Source of the DNA: Leptodontidium sp. MPI-SDFR-AT-0119
Taxonomy: Eukaryota; Ascomycota; Leotiomycetes; Helotiales; Leptodontidiaceae
Length of the DNA: 64,000 nt
Assembly (NCBI GenBank): GCA_020726505.1
Contig: JAHLEZ010000023.1
Span: forward strand, 62,001 to 126,000
Direction of reading: 5' to 3'
Each line of letters opens with the position of its first letter. Position 1 is the stretch's first letter. A program made the translations under genes and the position numbers. Under the pieces are notes generated by a model. It saw only the letters and a list, made by a program, of their open reading frames with translations, was not told where the DNA came from and did not search any database. Of the stretch, positions 55,176-64,000 are shown in pieces.

Positions 55176-58100
55176 TTGTGTCTAGTCTAGTGTGTTGGGA
55201 TGTTGATTTGGTCATTTGTGAAGCATTCTGCATGGCGATGGCGTTTTTGGGTGGCATACATACAAAACAGTACAGTACAGTGCAGTACAGTGCGCAACTA
55301 TTTTTGCGATGCGGTTGCACATATTCATATTAGGAATTTCTTGTAATGGTGTTGGTGTTGATTTTCTTTGTTGTTGGGATCCCGAAAATGGGGAGGGATG
55401 ATGCTGAGGCGGGGAGAGAGAGGGGTAGATGAGTGGGTGAAAGGAGCTCTACTCAATAAGTCGAAAATGTTCGTGTGTGTGTGTGTGTGGTTGTAGGTAG
55501 AAGATACATCTCATCTCTTGAGAGAGAAAATAAAATACAAAATTCAAGTAAGAAGGATTACAGTACTTTTAATACCTACGTAGCAGGGGTAAGTAAGTAT
55601 GGTGAGATGAGGTATGCATGTGGGTATTTATATGTGTGTTGTGTGTCCCATTGTAAAAAATTCTTTTTATTCATACAGACACACCACCATCTACATTGAA
55701 TTTCGAAATCTCACAGACTCATGGTAGGTGATGCACTGGTTTGTCGGTTGTTTTTGAAAAGGAGGAAGAGGAGGAAGGAAAGAGGGTAAGAGAGGGAACG
55801 GAGGGTTAACAGGATGAAGTGTGTGATAATAAGTGGGGACGTTGGGTATTGTCATTTCCCTTTCTATTGTCATCTCTTTCGTCTTTTTCACATTGATTTT
55901 GATTGAATATCCTTAAGGATGAGTTATGAATGAGGATTGTGATCTTTATGAGGAAGGGTTGAGGAACAGTGAGCAGGCTGATGGGGTGTGGAGGAGGGTG
56001 GACTTGAGCTGTCACGGCTCACTACTGGATGGCCATTGGTTGGATTGGTTTGGTTTGGTGTGATCGTACTGAGGGTTTGTTTGTTTATATACGAATATGA
56101 GACGGGGGAAGCTTGTGTTCTGTGTTTTGTGGGAGTTGGGAGTTGGCTGTGGATGGTTATATTGATTGAAGGAATAGAGGTGAAATAAACAACGTCTCTC
56201 GGGATTCATTTCTATGCTCAATCCAACACCTGAAAGCTGAAGTCGGGGCTTTCTTTGTTTGTGCGTACTAGGAAGAGAAGAGATGTGATGAGAGGCTACA
56301 GTATTTAAAGGTGGCAGTCTTGTGTTTTCTCTTCAAAGAGTAGATGACCTGAATCCAACCAACATGTGGAAACGATTGATAGTGGGATTTTGCCAGACTT
56401 TTCGTGGCGAGATATGGCTCTTGTTCGAGGGTACCAAGATGATTTACTGTACATGTTTTTTTTTCTTTTGGGTTGTATTACCTACTGGACTTGACGGCTG
56501 GTGTTTGGTTGAAGAGGAGGGGATGAGGATGCGATTTGGGTTTTTCAGGGAAGTGGTGGTCGTCATTCTGATTCTTACTGTCACTCACATAGCAAAACTT
56601 TTTACTCTAAACTTGAACTGTATTTGGTCACGAGAAGTGATACTGAGCTCTGTCCTGCTTGAGGAGAATGCAAAGGTCACAGTACGTAGCTTTGCTCATA
56701 TCATTGCACATATCATGAGGCGTTGTTCTTGGGTTGGCAATTGCTGAGTGGCTCGTAGTGGCGCCAAGTGGGGTTTGATACTCTTTTCAGAGCGGTGGTT
56801 GGTTTGATTGCTGCCACGCTTACTAAGATTTTAATACTCTTAATTCAATCTTGTGAAACTAGAAGTGATCTTGTATTCCTTCTATAGAATATGAACGTGT
56901 GTGAAATGATCCTACAATCTTCAATTTATTCTCGTCCAGATGAGTACATGAGAAGAAAAAAAACTATACCCACAAGGACTATGGGGTCTGGTCAGGCAAA
57001 GCTTTTTTGGTTCTTGAATTAGGAGCTGACTGATTCATTCGTACTTGTAGGCATGTGCCGTTGAATTGATACCGAGGGAAACTTTCTGGCAATCAACTAT
57101 GCTGGTGAGTATAACCATGTCTAGGCGGATTAATTCTTGTTAGGGAGAATTCCTACTGTCATCTTTATTTTTATTATCACTGGCTCGGTCAAGTCGATTC
57201 AGATACTTCGTCTCCAAACAAGTCACTCTAGTATCCCCGAACTAATGTTTCGTCCTTTCCTATAAACTACAATCTATAAATATCGGCACTGAGAGTTTGA
57301 CAAGTATAGATCCAGAATGCAATCGCAGCAGACCTTCGACTGTAGGGTCCGATTCCATACATACCATTATATACCCGTGGGGTGCAGTGGCTTTTTTGGC
57401 CCATGATGGAAATGTGGTGTGAGACCAACAGTGGAGTTGAGAGGTATGTTTAATAGTACTAGTTGAGGTGTTAAAATTCAGGAATAGCCCTTAAAAGGAA
57501 AAGGGAGGTAGGTATATCTATCAAGACTTGCTCATGAAGGAGAAAACTCAAGCACGGGTGTTTGGGTGGTTGCCAGGAGCGCACACGGAAGTTTATCTCT
57601 CTACTAGTTTGGGAAAAGATCCAGTGTTGCTTTTTGAAGTTTCCAGTTCGGTTTACGCTTGAAATTGAATAAGCACTGCGCTCTGGCTTTGCTTTTTCGC
57701 TTTGAAATAGGTAGTCGTTGAATAACAACGGCCACGCATTGCCGCTCACCTCTTGGTTGTCAACTAGCTTCACATTCTCTGTACATGTTGCCATGTTCAT
57801 CATTTTCATACGGGCAGTCACCAAAGCCTGTCTGCGCTGACATCTTAAAACTATAAATAATTGGGGAATGAATGGGAATAGAGAACGGTGTCTGAGTAGT
57901 TTTGTAAAGAATTACGTAAGTCCATTGTGATGCTGATGGCCAGACGATGATGGTTTGCTTACTTTGCCAAGGACTTGCCTCACCAAATGGGGTTCCTGGG
58001 TGGCATTTCTTAAGTTAACAAATATCTCGAGAATAATTTCGTAGAATGGCGTACTGTGAGTAAAGGATCGATTGAGATCTGGATTTCTTAATCAGAGAAG

Positions 58101-58244
58101 TATAAAGTCTTCCTTTCCAGCTTCTCTTTCGTCTTCCCTCACAATCAACCCATAAATCATCTCGATTCATTCACCACGCAAGAACAAGCTTCATCCTCCC
58201 TTCTAGTCTGTTGTCCATCGCATAGAGATTCCTCAATCGAGAGC
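55176..58244. other. Intergenic, 3 kb, no credible gene
   Basis: It holds the 3' region of the transporter with CAGTACAGTA repeats (55268-55292) and a GT microsatellite (about 55473-55488). Frames at 56322-56747 and 57471-57824 lack protein-like conservation. A promoter-like CT-rich stretch precedes the secreted-protein fragment at 58245. Confidence 0.5.
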
Positions 58245-58379
58245 ATCTCTTCCATCAAGAAAGTTTCCACCCTCTGTCTGATCCTCGGCACTCTAGCCAC
58301 CATCATCCACGCAGGCTGCTATACCAGCGGCACCGACGGCGCCGACGGCGACAATCTGAGCGACGAAAACTCCTCTTAA
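58245..58379 (+). pseudogene. Decayed small secreted-protein fragment
   Basis: 45 codons read like the start of a secreted protein: ISSIKKVSTLCLILGTLATI followed by IHAGCYTSGTD, a basic start, hydrophobic core and cleavage-like HA-G site, then a cysteine and acidic residues before TAA. The expected initiator is ATC instead of ATG, and the protein stops about 20 residues after the signal peptide. It probably represents a lost effector-type gene, but chance similarity to a signal peptide is possible because the stretch is so short. Confidence 0.3.
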
Positions 58380-58414
58380 ACTACTCCTAAGCAATGCCAA
58401 GGGAGTGACTGGCT

Positions 58415-59739
58415 CTACAGGAATGAATCCAGGTCCACTCCTCCAGTCCACCCACAATCTGTTGTATCTGAAGGCGCATCAGTCAACAAGGGCCAAAAAC
58501 GGAATTGAGAGAACTGACCGAGATTATATTGTTTTGCAACTGCCGAAGTCCAACCACCCATGAAAGTAGTCACCGTATCCACGCCTGGTACGAAGTCCTG
58601 CTGCACAGCCCAGAGAGGAAGCTGAGATCCGACATCTGTCGATCTGGACGCAAACATCCCATCCCATTGATTCCTACAATTTTTCAGAACTTTCACACTC
58701 TTAGAATTCCTCGGAAAGAGTCAGAATGCTTACCCATTTGCATAAATGCCCCATGGTCTTCCGCTGTTCTGTAGCGCAGCAACCCATTGTTTTGCCAAAG
58801 CCTCGTTTGCAGCTTTCCCCAAATTCCATGCGTTACACTCACCGCCTGGGGTCGGTTCAAGATCAAACCAGTACCGATCAATAGTCATCCCGTTGCTGTC
58901 TACTGCTGCGAATAACTCGGCTATCTGAGTAGCAGGAGGTTTGCAAGCCACACCATTATCCTGAGTACCAGTGCAAGGGAAGAGATATGTATCAATTCGA
59001 GGAATCCCCGCTGCTTTGGCTGCGCGGTAGTTTGCAACAAAGTTTCCGTTGACTAAACCACCCTGAAATCTGTTAGCATTGATCGTATATTTGAATTGTA
59101 AAGTCATACAACCGAACATCCTTGGATGTACCCTTGGATGACAACAACCTGCCACTTCGAAGCAGCACAGCCCCAAAATGAATCAGGTGCGAGATCTGAG
59201 ATATCGACTCCTGGTACTCCTGTTCCTGGAGAAGGTGGCCCAGTGGTACTCCCACCGACACAACATTGGACATCACTCGGTCCAGGACAAGCACCCGACA
59301 AATATTTACCCTGGCACGGACTTCCAGTCCACTGACAGACACCGTCGCCACTTTGAGTTGAGCAAGTTGCTAAGCAGCATTGGATATTATCAGCCCCAGG
59401 GCAGTGAGCTTCAGGGTTGTAGGCTCCTCCAGAACAAGTGTTTGACGTGCTTTGGCAGAACCCAGGCTTCTCGTCCCAGGAACAGGTGCGTACGCAGCAT
59501 TGGATATCGTTGCCTCCAGGACAGAAACCTGCTACGTTTGTTCCTGCACATGATGATGTTGAGATACAAGTCCCATTGCCACTCTGCTTTCTGTTAGTTA
59601 GCACTCTGTAATGAAAAGGAAAGGGCTGGTCGTGTACTTGATATTGGCAACTAGCCGCACGTGGTTGAAGTAAAGAGGGCGTGGATGATGCGAGGTTAGC
59701 TGCCAAAGCAACAAGAGAGAGGGCTTTCTGGCAGTGCAT
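58415..59739 (-). CDS. Secreted GH25-type lysozyme with cysteine-rich modules
   Basis: Five exons, 59638-59739, 59110-59583, 58734-59062, 58519-58673 and 58415-58467, give 370 residues. GH25 muramidases cut the glycan of bacterial peptidoglycan. Signal peptide: MHCQKALSLVALAANLASS. Residues about 30-160 hold three tandem cysteine modules (GTCISTSSCAGTNVAGFCPG ... DIQCC, then GFCQSTSNTCSGG ... NIQCC, then GVCQWTGSPCQG ... DVQCC), similar to small wall-binding domains. The catalytic domain begins GVDISDLAPDSFWGC and contains IDTYLFPCTG and DRYWFDLEP with the D259-x-E261 acid pair expected for GH25. The last 51-nt intron is a multiple of three, so its retention would add 17 residues. Likely extracellular, acting against bacteria or in nutrient release. 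Confidence 0.82.
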
Positions 59740-60147
59740 TGTTGCGTTTGCCTTATTTCTTGAGAGGTAACTATGTTTGAGAATCTTTGAATCCGATATC
59801 AGGCTTGATTTGGACTTCTTATAAAGTCTACTTTAGACTTGCATGCATACTGACTGCACTTTCTTCAGGATGTAAGATATGTCGAGGCTCAAAGTAAGTA
59901 TCCGAACTTAGTGTACCTATCATCTGTAAATGATGCGTTATTTTGTTCTGAGAGGCAATTCTATTTCTGAAATCCATGTCCACAAATCCCTGAGATGACA
60001 AGGTCACATCGTCACAGCGACCACCACTCAGCCAATGATCAGACTACTATCCAGTGCTCCCAGGGTATACACGGAGCACTGCATCTCTGAATTTTCAGCT
60101 CGCTTCCAGGGGCTTCATCACCCGAAAGCCCTGTAGGCAGGGCTGGC

Positions 60148-60170
60148 CGCGGGGTAAATGTTACCCCGCG
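60148..60170. repeat. Perfect 10-bp inverted repeat with 3-base loop
   Basis: CGCGGGGTAA, loop ATG, TTACCCCGCG. The arms are fully complementary and G+C-rich compared with the flanks. It could be the fold of a small transposable element end or a structured RNA stem; nothing nearby decides. Confidence 0.85.
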
Positions 60171-61559
60171 TTTTGGGCTTAGTAGCAGCATATTATCCAA
60201 CACAACCTTTTCCAGCATTCTATTCTAAGAAGCAAGTCAATCGCTCTCACTCGTGGATCCAATTCCTGTTTCTTGATCGCCGTTGGCAAGGTTTACTCAC
60301 AAATGCAAGAATGCAGGTCAATCCTTCATCCGATACTCTCATGTTGTGTGACTGTCTATCAATCAATCCTTCGACAGAACCTCTTTTTATCCACCGGGTC
60401 ATATATCTTACCGCCGGAAGAGGCAAAAGGATCATCCAAATTTTCAGAGCTGGGCGTTTTCCATATTCGGAAGTAGATGTCATCGATAAATGAGAACTTT
60501 CTTGCAGTTACGTGGAATTGCACGATATGAGAAACTTTAAACTTCCTTCTTCCTACCCTTCTACCCTTCTACCCCAATGGACTCACCACATAATCATCAA
60601 GCCCACAGCTGTCTTATTGCTTCGACGATGTATTCTGATAGTTCATTGGAATTTCTTTGCTTAGCTGAAGAGGGAAGATAATTCCGTTATTCTATAGTGT
60701 TCATGCGAGGGTCACAGAATGAGCTCTTCTTCACACGAAAATCAACAGAAAAGGCTAGATTCAAGCTGATGATTGCATCAAGGAAAACGTTTTTCTTCCA
60801 ATTCACACTTGGCTACCTTTTCTAATGTATTTGAGACACACCTACGATGAGCGAGGGATGGCGGAACGTATGTCCTTTGTCGCAAGTGGTTTTAACCTTG
60901 ATAAACACAAGAACATCACGCCTTTGAAAAGTCTCTTACGAGTGGCCACCAGTCGGTGTTTATGTCTTATACAATAAGAATCTTAAGGGAAGAAACGTTG
61001 GGTAAGAAGCCATTGCTACGCAAAAAGTAGTGTTGCTGAGGATTGATGAGGATGCTCAAGCCCGGCCTTAATTATTAAGAGCGGGAGCCAAATCAAAACA
61101 AACACAAAAACTAACTAACTGCATCTCACGTAAAAGAAATTCGCTTAAAACACAACTATAATAAATGAACAAAAAAGATTAACAGAGAAAAAAGGCAAAA
61201 GAACATCCCGCACAAGGTGCGGGTAGAAAGAAAACCTCTCTACGAGGATTTACTTTTCGTAAGCGGGATTGGCGATTTTTACCGTCGGGCGCCGGCTGGA
61301 GATTGTTAGTAATTGATCAAATTGAATTGGGCAGTGGTTACTTACGATGGACGTATGCGGGAGTGGTGTACTGGATATTCCCTTACTTGGTTATATGAAC
61401 ATGGCAGAATTTTGTACGCCGTCAAGGAATTCAGGGTGCGTCGGTACAATGTTTGCACGCTGCCCGAAGACCTCAAATCTCGAGACGCAACAAATGAGAA
61501 GGATCGTGGTCCTGATATCTCTCAACTTTGTAGCAAGCTTTCTCGGTAATCTTTTCTAA

Positions 61560-61748
61560 TGTGCGTCGAAGGCTGGCAAACCTCGAGCTGTTGCAGTGGA
61601 TCTCAAACTAGCTACTATGAAGAGGGTGTTGGATTACTTGGACACCGAAACCTACAAGCATAACACTGAGCCCAAGCCAGCAGCTGAAAAACTACCTGCG
61701 ATTAAAAAATTCAAGGAGAGTATTTGGTTACTCATTCCTAGACGTTGA
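61560..61748 (+). other. Possible gene fragment
   Basis: 63 codons opening directly after a TAA at 61557-61559 and ending at TGA 61746-61748 read KAGKPRAVAVDLKLATMKRV, then DYLDTETYKHNTEPKPAAEK and LPAIKKFKESIWLL. Codon use and amphipathic pattern are protein-like, but there is no start, no partner exon and no family that I recognise. Probably a remnant. Confidence 0.25.
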
Positions 61749-62773
61749 TAGGCAAAACTGAAATAGCAGCCATTTCCTCGGATGACAACAGAGTCCGTAT
61801 TTGAAAGAGGTGTGTTTTTCTTCTTCTTCTTCTTTTCCTTTTGACAAATGAAGGAGCTGAATAATCTTATTCTTGACCAGTTGCATACGGAAGGAAAGAA
61901 ATAGGCACCCCAAGCAGATGGGCAAGATTTTCAGCACTGTCTAGTCCCCATGAGAGCGTTGTGCAACCTCCGGTACATTGACGCGCTCTTCTCAAAGTCG
62001 GCAGTAAATCTGTCATAGTTTGGGAGACAGTAGGCTCATTTTAAATGCCAATGGAGGTCTAGGCAACCACACATGGGAGTCAGATTAATTGGTTTTATTC
62101 AATTGTTCGACCGAGATGCTCATGTTTGGCATGCTCACGCAGGAGAAACAAGCATGTCCACTCACACAGCAGGCTTGCGGTTGACTTAGAAACACATCAG
62201 TAGCATCTTAAAAATCTATTAGCTCATGGAAATAGTCCTCTAACGAAGGCCCCTTTCTCTTACTCTGGCCACTTGAGTAATTTAGCAGTGGAGTAAACAT
62301 CGCTTCTCGCTTAAAAAGGGGTTCTCACGTGAGGCGGGGTAACTTTTCCCCAGTTGTTAAAAAGAACACAGCAGGTTCAGTGAGCACTGGTAAAAATTCT
62401 GTTTACCAAATAATACTTTGGTTTAAGATATATCGAGCCAAGAGTATTTGTTGATTAAAGCATCTAAGCTAGGGGGTTAATGTCGTCGAACTCTCAAGCA
62501 TTCAAGAATTGCCCTGTGTTGAAACATCTCTTTTTTTCGGACTTCAACGACACTTTAAGTTCAGTATCTAAAATGCAGGTTCAAAATTGCATTTCTTTAG
62601 CCAAGATGACATAACTAAGTTTGAGTCAAAAATTTAAAGGGAAGAAGAGTGAACAGTGTAAAAGTGTTCCCAAGGTGGGGTCTCCTCGCTTAACCCCGAA
62701 AATTTCTCCAGCCTATGAAAAAAGCAAAAAATGCGTGATCTTATATCTGAATTTTATATTCAGGGACAATGAG

Positions 62774-62857
62774 CTCTCTGACGGGGAGTCGAACCCCGAT
62801 CTCCCGCGGTTTGTCAGTTATGACAAGCGGAAATCTTGACCGTTGGACCATCAAAGA
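62774..62857 (-). tRNA. tRNA-Asp (GTC) with 12-nt intron
   Basis: The minus strand folds as a tRNA. The acceptor stem TCTTTGA pairs with TCAGAGA (one G-T), with discriminator G at 62774. The D arm is GTCC...AGAT. The anticodon stem TCCGC pairs with GCGGG, with anticodon loop TTGTCA. The T arm CGGGG-TTCGACT-CCCCG is perfect. The anticodon GTC reads aspartate codons, and the body matches eukaryotic tRNA-Asp. A 12-nt intron (62809-62820) lies after position 37, the standard place for nuclear tRNA introns. The internal B box GGTTCGACTCC and A-box region are present, so it is probably transcribed by polymerase III. Confidence 0.92.
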
Positions 62858-64000
62858 TGTGCTTTCTGTGAAGATGCATGGGAGTTCCTTAATAGGGCTT
62901 TGGTAGCTGTTAGAAATTTCCACCGGGAGTGAGGTGGAGCAGATGGTTTTTGCCGGAGGATTTTTCAATGAGCTCCACTTCTACTGTATAGTCTGCAAAC
63001 TTTGATCAGGAAAGCTGTTTCGCTCCGAGTTTTGGGCGAAGAGCCATTGAAAGGTTTGATGCTATCTCCTGCTTCGATTGGACCGTTCCTCCTCTTCAAT
63101 TGGCCACAAATCATTTCATATTCCTATCCTACAGCTAAAAAGCCTTTATGAAACTCAAATTGAGCATACCGACGTATTTTGCCTAGACATTTGCTGCGTT
63201 CTTCAAAAGGCCCCACTTGTTTGCCTCCGAACTCAACACCTTTCCATCCGTGACCATTGCCACCGTTGACAACTTTTCCAGCTCTTCCAGGTCAACTATT
63301 ATAAGTACCCACTTTCAATAGTCGAGAACATGCAACAAGAATCTTTCTCTGGTACAACGATTCCATGGGGGTGAGTGGCCAGCTAACTGACAAGTGTTGA
63401 TTCCTGACCCCCATATCGCAACGTCCCATTTCTTGTCCTCACACGGCCAGATAAATAGCTTGCACTAGGAATTCGTCACAAAATATGAGTTAATAGATCA
63501 GCTTTCATGTCACTCTTCCTAGTGAGATGACAAGAGATTAAGTAATAACACCAATCCAAGCCTTGACAACATCCCTTAACTTCCTGCTTCTCCCCCATAC
63601 CTCCTGCTCTCCAATCTTTCCACGGCAAAAAACCTACAATATCCCCAACACATATCACATCCCAAGTCACTTCAATCACACAAGAAACCCCCCCCCCCCC
63701 CCCATAAACAGCAAAGCGAAACCATTCTTGAATCGTTCTCATTCCTCGAGAGTATATCCTTCGAGCGAAGGAAGAAAGAAAACACAATAGCGATATTCCA
63801 CTACATACAAGTCACCTACGCTTTACTCACTCTCAAACGTCTCTATATTCACTGTACGGTAGGTAGGTAACGTTTACAGAGAAAGAAACAAAACAATTCA
63901 CATTTACCGGCTAGCAGGCGCCATTCTGCCTTCAGTCCTCCATCATCCCGCTCTTGTCGTGCTGTCTGGAGGTGTTTATGCAGAGCCATAAGTAGACCCC
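62858..64000. other. Right end of window, no gene seen
   Basis: It contains the 5' flank of the tRNA gene and a 16-C run (63688-63703). The C/T-rich stretch 63560-63800 looks like a promoter or leader, perhaps for a plus-strand gene beyond the window. Confidence 0.4.
63688..63703. repeat. Poly-C tract, 16 bases
   Basis: An uninterrupted run of C, the second of this kind in the window after 27388-27407; each lies in a C/T-rich leader-like region. Confidence 0.85.

Larger units (their letters stand above)
59740..62773. other. Gene-poor 3 kb stretch with inverted repeats
   Basis: Apart from the inverted repeat at 60148-60170 and a possible gene fragment at 61560-61748 there is no coding pattern. 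A smaller inverted repeat CCCGCAC-AAG-GTGCGGG lies near 61207-61223. Sequence around 62330-62345 again contains GGCGGGGTAA, the core of the 60148 repeat. Possibly old transposon or MITE debris. Confidence 0.45.

Noticed and set aside
56322..56747. 141-codon plus frame
   Set aside because: Starts in AT/TG-rich sequence, with a random hydrophobic mix, no motif and no neighbour evidence.
62621..62839. Plus frame containing GESNPDLPRF
   Set aside because: This is the well-known translation of the antisense strand of a tRNA gene.
1..64000. CRISPR arrays, bacterial operons, Shine-Dalgarno sites, complete transposons
   Set aside because: The window is eukaryotic with spliced genes. No regularly spaced direct repeats, transposase or reverse-transcriptase motifs were seen.

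Overview
The window comes from the nuclear genome of a filamentous ascomycete (Pezizomycotina). The class Leotiomycetes/Helotiales is my guess from gene content and style, not something I could prove. Genes are split by short introns of about 45-150 nt with GT...AG ends and CTAAC/CTGAC-like branch points. Both strands are used evenly with no operons. The families include HET-domain, CHAT, DUF2431/BMT5, DAL5-type MFS, GFA and fungal membrane-protein families. A tRNA-Asp carries an intron next to the anticodon. I rebuilt gene models by hand from open frames, splice signals and family conservation; for every intact multi-exon model the exon lengths sum to a multiple of three.

Layout. 0.1-3 kb: amidohydrolase and a small acidic protein, followed by 3.7 kb without a credible gene. 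6.7-12.6 kb: a degenerate ER-type HSP70, a large membrane protein and a small GPI-anchor-like secreted protein. 12.9-18.8 kb: decay zone with a DAL5-type transporter carrying an in-frame stop, an unidentified decayed gene, an intact GFA-type enzyme and a heavily broken multi-pass membrane protein gene. 19.5-26.4 kb: mostly conserved genes, namely a PAN-like receptor-like protein, BMT5-type rRNA methyltransferase, SUMO E1 subunit AOS1 and an uncharacterised protein. 27.5-34.1 kb: two convergent HAD-hydrolase paralogues and a HET-domain gene, all three frameshifted. 34.9-41 kb: F-box protein, then a divergent pair of a TPR-CHAT protease-like protein and a small protein that resembles fungal gasdermins. 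41.7-55.2 kb: Q-rich zinc-ribbon protein, INO80 subunit ARP8 and a full ABC multidrug transporter. 55-64 kb: GH25-type lysozyme with cysteine-rich modules, a decayed secreted-protein fragment, tRNA-Asp(GTC) and long gene-poor stretches.

How genes may work together. The best candidate for a biological system is the head-to-head pair at 36.3-41.0 kb. In fungi, gasdermin-like pore formers are controlled by proteolytic cleavage and often sit beside genes for subtilisin-like or caspase/CHAT-type proteases. A CHAT protein with a TPR sensor-like array sharing one 361-bp promoter with a gasdermin-like protein, about 2-6 kb from a HET-domain gene, looks like a regulated cell-death/allorecognition island. 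The gasdermin call rests on pattern recognition and needs a structure search.

A second theme is gene decay: at least five neighbouring accessory genes have stops or frameshifts while the housekeeping genes between them are intact. Several breaks are one-base changes in short homopolymers, so assembly error must be excluded for those. The TGG-to-TGA change and the 4-bp duplication look more like real mutations.
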